5,425 bases of DNA, taken from NCBI GenBank assembly GCA_021737905.1, contig JAIPDA010000162.1, forward strand, positions 1 through 5,425, given 5' to 3'. The DNA comes from Rhodoferax sp. Lineage in GTDB: Bacteria > Pseudomonadota > Gammaproteobacteria > Burkholderiales > Burkholderiaceae_C. Below are positions 1-5,410 of the stretch, piece after piece. Under the pieces are notes generated by a model, which saw nothing but the letters and a program-made list of their open reading frames with translations, searched no databases and was not told the DNA's origin. Positions within the stretch are counted from its first letter, which is position 1. Every line of letters begins with the position of its first letter. A program made the translations under genes and the position numbers.

Positions 1-22
1 TTAAACTCAAGTCCATCAATAC

Positions 23-56
23 GCCGCCGCCAGTTGTCTGGCGGCGGCTTCGCTTT
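23..56 (+). terminator. GC-rich hairpin upstream of greA (terminator or attenuator)
   Basis: A perfect 11-bp inverted repeat is visible: GCCGCCGCCAG at 23-33 pairs with CTGGCGGCGGC at 38-48 across a TTGT loop. It is followed by an interrupted T-rich stretch, TTCGCTTTTG (49-58). The stem is very stable, but the T tract is imperfect. It may end an upstream transcript lying outside the window, or partly terminate the greA leader transcript. It sits only 11 bases before the greA Shine-Dalgarno sequence, so an attenuating role is possible. In E. coli the greA leader is known to cause early termination that produces short GraL RNAs; any analogy here is inference. Confidence 0.55.
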
Positions 57-75
57 TGCAGGAGACAAGATCCCC

Positions 76-552
76 ATGACGACCTTACCGATTACCAAAC
101 GCGGTTCAGAAAAACTCAAAGCAGAGTTGCATCAACTCAAAACGGTCGATCGTCCCTGGGTGATTGGCGCCATTGCAGAGGCCCGCGCTCAAGGTGACTT
201 GAGTGAAAACGCCGAATACGACGCTGCCAAAGACCGTCAGGGTTTCATTGAGGGCCGGATTCAAGAAATTGAAGGCAAATTATCTGCCGCACTCATCATT
301 GACCCGCAGTCGGTTGACGCCGATGGCAAGGTTGTTTTCGGCTCCACCGTTGACCTGGAAGACGAAGACACCGGCGACAAAGTGACCTACCAGATCGTCG
401 GAGAAGACGAGGCTGATTTGAAGCACGGGTTGATCAATATCAGCTCGCCGATAGCGCGCGCATTGATCGGCAAGACCGAGGGGGAAACCGCAGAAGTGGT
501 GGCGCCGGGCGGCATCAAGCGTTACGAGATCATGGCGGTGAAGTACATCTGA
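76..552 (+). CDS. greA: Transcription elongation factor GreA
   Basis: GreA enters the secondary channel of RNA polymerase and stimulates cleavage of backtracked RNA, rescuing stalled elongation complexes in the cytoplasm. The product is 158 residues, the usual GreA length. Residues 1 to about 78 form the N-terminal coiled coil. Its tip carries the signature GDLSENAEYDAAKDRQGF, with the two acidic residues D41 and E44 that in E. coli GreA act at the polymerase active site. Residues from about 84 to 158 form the FKBP-like domain, with the family motif SSPIARALIGK and the ending PGGIKRYEIMAVKYI. The ATG at 76 is chosen because AGGAGA at 60-65 lies 10 bases upstream and because it gives the family length. 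An in-frame TTG at 34 would add 14 low-complexity residues encoded by a hairpin. The stop overlaps the next gene by one base (TGATG), so the two are probably co-transcribed. Confidence 0.97.
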   Translation: MTTLPITKRGSEKLKAELHQLKTVDRPWVIGAIAEARAQGDLSENAEYDAAKDRQGFIEGRIQEIEGKLSAALIIDPQSVDADGKVVFGSTVDLEDEDTGDKVTYQIVGEDEADLKHGLINISSPIARALIGKTEGETAEVVAPGGIKRYEIMAVKYI

Positions 553-989
553 TGCCGGCCTTTCAGGCGCGTGCAGCGGTTTTCCTGTCTGCGCTTTGGT
601 GGGGCAGCCTGAGCGGTCTGGGTTTTGTGGTGGTGCCGCTTTTATTCAAGCACCTTGGCTCGCCGGCAGAGGCCGGCGCGATGGCAGCCAAACTCTTTTC
701 TGCGCAAACTTGGGTTTCAGTGGCCTGCACCATGCTGCTGCTACTGATGTTGAACCGGAAAGACACCGAGCTATCTACATCCCATGGCGATGCTCGCAAA
801 GTCACGGCCTGGGCCGTGGCCGGTTTGTTGCTGGCCTTGCTGATCGAGTTCGGTGTCGCGGCCCAAATCGTCAATGCCCGTGCCAGTGGCGGCAACCTGC
901 GTTGGTGGCATGGCTTAGGAAGCGCAATGTACCTGGGGCAGTGGATTTGCGCGGGCCTGGCACTCTGGCGTCTTTCTTCCCGGCGCTGA
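552..989 (+). CDS. DUF4149 family four-helix membrane protein
   Basis: This is a 145-residue inner-membrane protein of unknown function. Four hydrophobic segments are visible at about residues 8-32, 50-67, 84-107 and 119-140, with charged loops between them and an Arg-rich C-terminus (LWRLSSRR). The first segment has the pattern WWGSLSGLGFVVVPLLFKHL, with a Gly-rich stretch and a Pro, typical of the DUF4149 (TMEM205-like) family; this assignment is by recognition. The ATG overlaps the greA stop by one base, and no strong Shine-Dalgarno sequence is seen in the greA 3' end, so translation probably depends on coupling to greA. In my memory of related genomes a DUF4149 gene often follows greA in Burkholderiales, but nothing in the sequence links its function to transcription. 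It ends 16 bases before the convergent folD stop. Confidence 0.85.
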   Translation: MPAFQARAAVFLSALWWGSLSGLGFVVVPLLFKHLGSPAEAGAMAAKLFSAQTWVSVACTMLLLLMLNRKDTELSTSHGDARKVTAWAVAGLLLALLIEFGVAAQIVNARASGGNLRWWHGLGSAMYLGQWICAGLALWRLSSRR

Positions 990-1019
990 GGCTGGGTTCG
1001 CCTGTTCAGGCAGCGCTTT
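983..1019. terminator. Possible shared terminator hairpin between convergent genes
   Basis: GCGCTG (983-988) pairs with CAGCGC (1011-1016). The stem can extend inward with AGGC (989-992) against GCCT (1000-1003), leaving a 7-base bulge (1004-1010). On the plus strand the stem is followed by only TTTC, and on the minus strand there is no T tract. It lies across the 16-bp gap between the DUF4149 stop and the folD stop, where a bidirectional terminator would be expected. The structure is imperfect and the call is weak. Confidence 0.3.
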
Positions 1020-1866
1020 CGGCCGCTTCCAGCGTATTGACCAGCAGCATGGTGATGGTCATGGGGCCGACACCGCCGGGCACGGGTGTGATGTAGCCGG
1101 CCACTTCCTTGACACCTGCAAAGTCCACATCGCCGCAGAGTTTGCCTTCGTCATTGCGGTTCATGCCCACATCAATCACCACTGCACCGGGCTTGACCAT
1201 GTCGGCCGTCAGTACATTGCGCTTGCCAACGGCCGCGACAATCACGTCGGCTTGCAAGGTCATGGCTTTGAGGTTGGCGGTACCGCTGTGGCAAATGGTG
1301 ACAGTGGCATTTTGTTGCAGCAGCATCAAGGCCATGGGCTTGCCGACGATGTTGCTGCGCCCGATCACCACGGCATGCTTGCCGCGCAGATCGTAGCCCT
1401 TGCCGCCGTTGAGCGACTCCAGCATCTTCATGCAGCCGTAGGGCGTGCACGGCCAGAAGCCGGGCTGGCCGACCATCAGCGCGCCGGCGCTGGCCACATG
1501 AAAACCATCGACGTCTTTGGCCGGTGAAATGGCTTCAATGACCTTGTGCGCATCAATGTGTGCCGGCAGCGGCAACTGCACCAGAATGCCGTGAATCGAA
1601 GGGTCCTGGTTCAGTGCCTCAACGCGGGCCAGTAAGTCGACTTCGCTCAAAGTAGCGGGGTACTGCTCAAGAACCGAGTGCAGGCCGTTGTCCTGGCAGG
1701 CCTTGACCTTGTTGCGCACATAGACCTGGCTGGCCTGGCTGTCACCGACCAGAATCACTGCCAGGCCCGGCGTGACGCCTTGGCTGCGCAGCGTGGCGGC
1801 ACGGCGGGAGACGTCGGCACGAAGCTGCGCCGAAAGTGCGTTGCCGTCGATAAGTTGTGCGGTCAT
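1006..1866 (-). CDS. folD: Bifunctional methylene-THF dehydrogenase / methenyl-THF cyclohydrolase FolD
   Basis: FolD interconverts 5,10-methylene-THF and 10-formyl-THF in two steps: an NADP-dependent oxidation to methenyl-THF, then hydrolysis. It supplies one-carbon units for purines and formyl-methionine in the cytosol. The 286-residue length is normal. The catalytic-domain motif YVRNKVKACQDNG gives the catalytic Tyr49 and Lys53, and KDVDGFH (117-123) gives Asp120, equivalent to E. coli Y50, K54 and D121. QLPLP is at 97-101, the Rossmann nucleotide-binding motif GRSNIVGKP at 169-177, and the family signature PGGVGPMT at 263-270. No key residue is missing. The start is set by the conserved N-terminus (MTAQLIDGNAL). 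There is no recognisable Shine-Dalgarno sequence: the upstream bases read AATTTACAAACAAACC. A terminator-like hairpin stands just upstream, so folD is probably transcribed separately from the two-component genes or by read-through. Confidence 0.97.
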   Translation of the reverse strand: MTAQLIDGNALSAQLRADVSRRAATLRSQGVTPGLAVILVGDSQASQVYVRNKVKACQDNGLHSVLEQYPATLSEVDLLARVEALNQDPSIHGILVQLPLPAHIDAHKVIEAISPAKDVDGFHVASAGALMVGQPGFWPCTPYGCMKMLESLNGGKGYDLRGKHAVVIGRSNIVGKPMALMLLQQNATVTICHSGTANLKAMTLQADVIVAAVGKRNVLTADMVKPGAVVIDVGMNRNDEGKLCGDVDFAGVKEVAGYITPVPGGVGPMTITMLLVNTLEAAESAA

Positions 1867-1877
1867 GGTTTGTTTGT

Positions 1878-1914
1878 AAATTAAAACGCCCGCAGCTTAC
1901 GAGCCACGGGCGTT
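1878..1914 (-). terminator. Rho-independent terminator after the response regulator gene
   Basis: Read on the minus strand, AACGCCCG (1914-1907) pairs perfectly with CGGGCGTT (1892-1885). Inside it, GCT and AGC form a second small stem closed by a CGTA loop, separated from the outer stem by a symmetrical two-base internal loop. The outer stem runs directly into TTTTAATTT (1886-1878). This is a good intrinsic terminator shape, 27 bases past the response regulator stop. It ends only about 11 bases before the folD ATG, so it separates the two-component operon from folD and could also shape the 5' end of a folD transcript that starts further upstream. Confidence 0.75.
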
Positions 1915-1941
1915 GTGTTGAAACTGGCCGATACCCCGGCT

Positions 1942-2571
1942 TTAGTTTTTGGGTGGGGTGGTGGAACCCAAAGCAATTTTCAGCAAATCGGCTACGGTGT
2001 TGGCGTTGAGCTTTTCCATGATGTTGGCGCGGTGCGCCTCAACAGTCTTGATGCTGATACCCAGATCGTCTGCAATTTGCTTGTTGAGCCGGCCGGCCAC
2101 GATGCGTTCAAGCACTTGCGCTTCACGCGAGGTGAGTTTGGCCAGCAGGGCATCGCGGCTGGCTGAATGCTGGTGTTCGGTGAAGGCGTCTTTGGCCTGG
2201 TCAAGCATGCGTTCAACCAGGCTCACCAGCGCATCTTCTTGAAAGGGCTTCTGGATGAAATCCATGGCGCCCTTTTTCATGGTGTTGACCGCCATGGGAA
2301 CGTCACCATGACCGGTAATGAAGACAATGGGCAGTGGCGATTTACGCTCAAGCAGCCTGTCTTGCAGCTCCAGTCCGGTCATGCCGCCCATGCGGATGTC
2401 GACAATCAGACAAGCTACTTCACGGGGGTCATAGCGGCTTAAAAAAGTTTCTGCTGAGTCATAGCAGCGCACCCGGTAGTCCTTGCCTTCCAGAAGCCAC
2501 TGCAAAGAATCGCGCACACCTTCGTCGTCATCGACAACGTAAACGGTGCCTTTTTTTGGAATCAAGCTCAT
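1942..2571 (-). CDS. FixJ/NarL-type response regulator with LuxR-family DNA-binding domain
   Basis: This is a 209-residue cytoplasmic transcription factor. An N-terminal receiver domain (about 8-125) has the acidic cluster DDD at 14-16, phospho-acceptor Asp58 in LIVDIRM, switch Thr86 in FITGHGDVPMAV, and the conserved Lys108 in QKPF. The FITGHGD and MKKGAMDFIQKPF wording is typical of the FixJ branch. After a short linker, a LuxR-type helix-turn-helix spans about 146-203, beginning LTSREAQVLERIVAG, with recognition-helix region ISIKTVEAHRANIMEKL. All phosphorelay residues are present. The ATG has AAAGGA (2582-2577) with a 5-base spacer. It starts 16 bases after the stop of the sensor kinase gene, which is its clear partner. 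The target promoters are not shown by sequence; the divergent operon beyond 5425 and its own operon are the natural candidates. No standard gene name is assigned. Confidence 0.95.
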   Translation of the reverse strand: MSLIPKKGTVYVVDDDEGVRDSLQWLLEGKDYRVRCYDSAETFLSRYDPREVACLIVDIRMGGMTGLELQDRLLERKSPLPIVFITGHGDVPMAVNTMKKGAMDFIQKPFQEDALVSLVERMLDQAKDAFTEHQHSASRDALLAKLTSREAQVLERIVAGRLNKQIADDLGISIKTVEAHRANIMEKLNANTVADLLKIALGSTTPPKN

Positions 2572-2576
2572 GCAAA

Positions 2577-2582
2577 TCCTTT
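2577..2582 (-). promoter_or_regulatory. Ribosome binding site of the response regulator gene
   Basis: AAAGGA on the minus strand lies 5 bases before the ATG at 2571, inside the 16-base gap that follows the kinase stop. It fixes the response regulator start and shows that the downstream gene of the pair can initiate on its own. Confidence 0.7.
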
Positions 2583-2587
2583 AACCA

Positions 2588-5170
2588 TCAAAGTGTGCTT
2601 TTGCCATCTTTGACGCCAGCCGGTTCGGCGGCGGTCGATGAAACAGCTAGCAAGGGATTGACAGGGAGCCAGAAGGTAAACCGGCATCCGACAACCTCTT
2701 TGCCATTGTAGAGGTTCTCGGCATCCAATCTGCCCAGGTGAGACTCCACAATACTGCGGCATAACTTCAGGCCAATGCCCATGCCTTCTGCTTTGGTGGA
2801 GTAAAAAGCTTCATACAGCCGTGCGCTGACTTCCTCAGAAAGTCCCTTGCCGGAATCAACGATGGAGAACTCGACGACGCTTTGCTTCTCGATCTGTTTA
2901 GGCACCACCCTGAGCTCTACCGTTCGACGCGAGTTGGGTCGTTTGGCCTGCTCAATGGACTCAGCCGCATTTTTCATCAGGTTGATCAGCACTTGCTCAA
3001 TCAGGATGGGGTCCACCATGATGTTGGGCAGACGTGCAGCGCTGTAGTGGCTCAGTCGCACATGGTGGCGGCGCAATTCAATGTCCGCCAGCTCCAGCGC
3101 GTTGCTGACCATCGTTGCAACATCCGACATGCTTCGGTTGGGTTCGCTGCGTTTGACGAATGAGCGAATGCGCTGAATGATCTGGCCCGCCCTGTGAGCC
3201 TGCCGGCCGGTTTTGTCCAGGGCGACGAGCAGCTCTTCGGTGCTGATAGTTTTGCGCTGGATGCGCGTGACCATGCCGTTGCAGTAGTTGTTGATGGCAG
3301 TCAGCGGCTGATTCAATTCATGCGCCACGCTGGAGGCCATTTCGCCCATCGTGATCAGCCGGCTGGCTGACTGCGCACGTTCTGCTTGCAGAGCTGATTG
3401 CTCCTCAGCGCGACGTCTGGGCGTGATGTCCGTGGCAATCACCATCTGGGCCAGGCGGCCATCAACCCAGGTGAGATAGCGGGAGCGTACTTCCAGCCAC
3501 TTGCCCAGCTCGGTGATGAAAATTTCCGCATTTTCAGTCATGGCGGCTGTCAGCGAGTCCGTCGGTAAGCCGGCCAATCCGTCGACCGCATCGAGTGCGT
3601 CGTTGCTCGGGTTGGCCGCGGGCACGCCGGCCAGCGCAATCAGGTTCATGTGGCCCATGACATGGGCGCCGAACCAGGCGCGGTACATTTTGTTGGCAAA
3701 CAGCATTTCCTCGCTGCCCAGGGGCGCCACAGAGACAGCCGCATCCAAGCCTTCAAGCACCGTGGTGAATCGCTCATACGAGTTAGACAACTCTTCCCGA
3801 ATGCGTTTGGGTTCGGTGATGTCGGTCATCGATGTCATCCAGCCGGCTTGCTGGCCGCGCGGATCGATCAAGGGCGACACATACATGCGCGCGTCAAAAA
3901 TGCTGCCGTTCTTGCGTTTGACCCGCACTTCAAAGCCGCCCGGAGTGGAGCGGCCCTGGAGCTCATCATCCAGTCTGGCGCTAAGCAATTCCCTGTCCTT
4001 TTCCGGCCAGTAGGGAAAAGGCGCCACCAGGCCGACCAGCTCCTGTTCGTCCCAGCCGGTCATTTGACAAAAGGCCGGGTTCACATAGGTGATGCGGCCC
4101 TGTAAGTCCAGCGCCCGCATGCCTGTGAGCATGGAGTTCTCCATGGCGCGTCTGAAATTGGTTTCAGTGATCAGTGCCTCCTGCGCCTGAACGCGCCGGC
4201 GGGTGTGTCGCCAGGTTCCCAGCAGCATCCACACCGTCAGCACGCTGAGCGCACTGACCAGCCAGAAAAAGCCGCTACCGATCACCCCCAGCGAGGCCCG
4301 GTAGCTCTGAGCCCGAATCAACAGTCCGTTGCCTACAGGCGATACAGGGACTTCGTATTCGGGCGCTGCATCCGTCCAGGGCAGCAGTCTGGCGGCTTTG
4401 CTGCGTTGCGGCGGCAGTCCACCGGCAAGCAGTTGGCCTTGGTCATCCAGCAGGGCCACAGCGTATTTGGCGCTGACTTCGGTCGGAACTCCAAATCGAA
4501 GCAGGCCGTCCAAGGCGTACTCGCCAACGATAACCCCCACAAAGCGCCCTTGTTCGTTCATCGGCACATGCAGTTGCAGCGTGCCTGTTTTGTAGCGGGT
4601 ATCACTCTCTGAAATGATGGGGCGCGAATAAACCGGCTGCTTGATATCGCGGGCCAGTGCGAAGCTGGCCTCGGTTTCCCCGCTTTTGATCTGATCACCC
4701 GATCCCCGCACCGTTGACTGGCCTGCGCTGGGGGAGGCATAGGACAGCCGCACCCGGCGGCGGGCGTCAACCCAGCTGACTGCACGCAACTCGGGGTATT
4801 GGTTGACCAGCGCTTCAGCCTGGGAGACAAATTCTTCGGCCTCAATCTCTTTATTGGAAACATCCCGGCCCAGGCGCATCAATTGCTCTTGTCGCTCGAT
4901 CAGTCGCAATCTAAGCCTTTGCTGCGCATATTCGACATCGCGACGCACAGCCTCTTGTTCGCGGTCCATTTCTTCGATGCGTAAGTAGCCGAAGGCGGCA
5001 ACCACCGCCGCGAGAAACAAAAAAACCGCAAACAAAGGCCCCAAGGTGACAAATCTGTCTTGCCGGGAAGGCGTTTGTTTGCGCCACCAGCGTCGCCACC
5101 AACCGAGCGCAAACTGGGTGGCAGGCAATTGCGCAGATCTTTGCGCTGGGGTGGATGTGGTGCTCGGCAT
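2588..5170 (-). CDS. Membrane-bound PAS-domain sensor histidine kinase
   Basis: This is an 860-residue inner-membrane sensor kinase that should phosphorylate the adjacent FixJ-type regulator. A cytoplasmic N-terminus rich in Trp and Arg (WWRRWWRK, 24-31) precedes membrane segment 1 (about 41-63). A periplasmic sensor region of about 230 residues (64-293) follows, opening with a charged helix and then looking Cache-like. Membrane segment 2 is at about 294-318. Two PAS domains follow, at about 335-457 (ending TDITEPKR) and 463-587 (ending TDITPRRRAEE). The dimerisation/phosphoacceptor helix has GEMASSVAHELNQPL with His617, the HPK4 (FixL/DctB-like) form. The ATPase domain shows the N-box LINLMKNAAESI with Asn734, G1 VDSGKGL (771-777) and G2 EGMGIGLKL (795-803). 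All catalytic elements are intact. The start at 5170 has no good Shine-Dalgarno sequence. A start beyond the membrane segment is unlikely, but an in-frame TTG at codon 15 cannot be excluded. The ligand is unknown. Confidence 0.93.
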   Translation of the reverse strand: MPSTTSTPAQRSAQLPATQFALGWWRRWWRKQTPSRQDRFVTLGPLFAVFLFLAAVVAAFGYLRIEEMDREQEAVRRDVEYAQQRLRLRLIERQEQLMRLGRDVSNKEIEAEEFVSQAEALVNQYPELRAVSWVDARRRVRLSYASPSAGQSTVRGSGDQIKSGETEASFALARDIKQPVYSRPIISESDTRYKTGTLQLHVPMNEQGRFVGVIVGEYALDGLLRFGVPTEVSAKYAVALLDDQGQLLAGGLPPQRSKAARLLPWTDAAPEYEVPVSPVGNGLLIRAQSYRASLGVIGSGFFWLVSALSVLTVWMLLGTWRHTRRRVQAQEALITETNFRRAMENSMLTGMRALDLQGRITYVNPAFCQMTGWDEQELVGLVAPFPYWPEKDRELLSARLDDELQGRSTPGGFEVRVKRKNGSIFDARMYVSPLIDPRGQQAGWMTSMTDITEPKRIREELSNSYERFTTVLEGLDAAVSVAPLGSEEMLFANKMYRAWFGAHVMGHMNLIALAGVPAANPSNDALDAVDGLAGLPTDSLTAAMTENAEIFITELGKWLEVRSRYLTWVDGRLAQMVIATDITPRRRAEEQSALQAERAQSASRLITMGEMASSVAHELNQPLTAINNYCNGMVTRIQRKTISTEELLVALDKTGRQAHRAGQIIQRIRSFVKRSEPNRSMSDVATMVSNALELADIELRRHHVRLSHYSAARLPNIMVDPILIEQVLINLMKNAAESIEQAKRPNSRRTVELRVVPKQIEKQSVVEFSIVDSGKGLSEEVSARLYEAFYSTKAEGMGIGLKLCRSIVESHLGRLDAENLYNGKEVVGCRFTFWLPVNPLLAVSSTAAEPAGVKDGKSTL

Positions 5171-5182
5171 CTGGATGGTCAG

Positions 5183-5188
5183 TTTATA
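5183..5188 (-). promoter_or_regulatory. Possible -10 element for the kinase operon
   Basis: TATAAA on the minus strand matches the sigma-70 -10 consensus at five of six positions. No convincing -35 lies 16-18 bases upstream, where the sequence is GC-rich and includes the inverted repeat GGCCGG-TGC-CCGGCC (5193-5207). If used, transcription would begin only about 5 bases before the kinase ATG, giving an almost leaderless mRNA, which would fit the missing Shine-Dalgarno sequence. Weak alone; promoters further upstream are possible, and an activator might replace the -35. Confidence 0.3.
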
Positions 5189-5226
5189 GGAGGGCCGGTG
5201 CCCGGCCGGATGATGCGCTGGCTAAA

Positions 5227-5256
5227 TTGACCGGGAGCCCGACATAATTTCTTAAT
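5227..5256 (+). promoter_or_regulatory. Candidate sigma-70 promoter P1 toward the downstream gene
   Basis: TTGACC (5227-5232, five of six to TTGACA) is followed after 18 bases by CTTAAT (5251-5256, four of six to TATAAT). The first copy of the TGAAATCAA repeat starts directly after the putative -10, where a bound regulator would act on initiation. The -10 lacks the key first two bases, so this is a weak prediction. Confidence 0.25.
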
Positions 5257-5257
5257 G

Positions 5258-5286
5258 TGAAATCAATAAGCACTATTTGAAATCAA
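5258..5286 (+). repeat. Direct repeat TGAAATCAA, two copies 20 bp apart
   Basis: TGAAATCAA occurs exactly at 5258-5266 and 5278-5286, with 20 bp between starts, close to two helical turns, so both copies face the same side of the DNA. They lie in the AT-rich part of the divergent control region, between the two candidate promoters. This is a typical layout for a transcription factor binding as two adjacent units. The cognate protein is unknown; the response regulator encoded here is one candidate. Confidence 0.55.
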
Positions 5287-5305
5287 CTTAAAAATATGCC
5301 AAAAT
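5277..5305 (+). promoter_or_regulatory. Candidate sigma-70 promoter P2 toward the downstream gene
   Basis: TTGAAA (5277-5282, five of six to consensus) and CAAAAT (5300-5305, four of six) are separated by an ideal 17 bases. The -35 overlaps the second TGAAATCAA copy, so a protein bound there would compete with or contact RNA polymerase. Transcription would start near 5311-5313, giving a leader of over 110 bases. This is a pattern match only. Confidence 0.35.
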
Positions 5306-5310
5306 AAGTT
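5285..5310. repeat. Inverted repeat AACTTA-N14-TAAGTT
   Basis: AACTTA (5285-5290) and TAAGTT (5305-5310) are perfect 6-bp inverted arms whose starts are 20 bp apart. They bracket the putative -10 of candidate promoter P2. A shorter CTTA-N12-TAAG pair occurs just upstream (5251-5270). The arrangement suits a dimeric DNA-binding protein, but short AT-rich arms arise easily by chance. Confidence 0.35.
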
Positions 5311-5316
5311 ATGTGT

Positions 5317-5342
5317 CCAAATCCGGTTACAACCCAGATTGG
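5317..5342 (+). other. Possible leader RNA hairpin before the upstream ORF
   Basis: In RNA, CCAA-A-UC (5317-5323) can pair with GAUUGG (5337-5342) with one bulged A. An inner GGU/ACC stem (5325-5327 with 5332-5334) closes a loop of about four bases. The hairpin ends directly next to the AAAGAGG Shine-Dalgarno sequence of the short ORF. No T tract follows, so it is not a terminator. Confidence 0.3.
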
Positions 5343-5353
5343 AAAGAGGTTTG

Positions 5354-5410
5354 ATGCGTGAATGCTTGCCCGATAGCTTTCGCCATAAACAAACCCATCA
5401 GAAAAATTAA
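5354..5410 (+). CDS. Possible 18-residue upstream ORF (leader peptide)
   Basis: An ATG at 5354 opens a frame encoding MRECLPDSFRHKQTHQKN and ending with TAA at 5408-5410. A good Shine-Dalgarno sequence, AAAGAGG (5343-5349), lies 4 bases before the ATG. This is a better translation signal than those of folD or the kinase. The stop lies 9 bases before the AGGAGA of the next gene, so terminating ribosomes would reach or cover that site. The peptide is basic and hydrophilic, with no membrane segment and no run of one amino acid of the kind seen in classical amino-acid attenuators. I recognise no family. It could act through its translation rather than its product, or be a chance ORF. Confidence 0.4.
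   Translation: MRECLPDSFRHKQTHQKN

Noticed and set aside
1..20. Possible end of an upstream coding region (carB expected by synteny)
   Set aside because: Only a few bases are present and no frame can be identified.
34..75. TTG at 34 as the greA start
   Set aside because: It lies in the loop of a hairpin, adds 14 residues absent from the family, and the ATG at 76 has AGGAGA at proper spacing and gives the standard 158 residues.
596..1096. Plus-strand ORF of 166 codons overlapping the DUF4149 gene and the folD end
   Set aside because: It is a frame shadow of the membrane protein gene, low in hydrophobic pattern, and crosses the convergent gene border.
1109..1527. Plus-strand ORFs opposite folD
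   Set aside because: They are antisense to intact FolD motifs; composition reflects the GC-rich complement of a real gene.
2334..2762. Plus- and minus-strand ORFs across the kinase/regulator junction
   Set aside because: They are shadows spanning two well-supported genes; no family resemblance or good ribosome binding site was seen.
3501..4013. Long plus-strand ORF (170 codons) opposite the kinase
   Set aside because: It is antisense to the conserved PAS region, its translation has no recognisable domain, and the opposite frame explains the sequence completely.
3780..4166. FixL-like haem-binding PAS domain (oxygen sensor)
   Set aside because: The kinase core resembles FixL, but I do not see the FixL haem-ligand His context in either PAS domain, so oxygen sensing is not claimed.
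5193..5207. GGCCGG-TGC-CCGGCC inverted repeat as a terminator or operator
   Set aside because: The arms are short and GC-only with a 3-base loop, there is no T tract in either direction, and such repeats are common by chance in GC-rich DNA.
5240..5310. AT-rich island as a sign of horizontal transfer or an attachment site
   Set aside because: It is short, lies between core genes, has promoter-like content, and there are no integrase, tRNA or flanking repeats.
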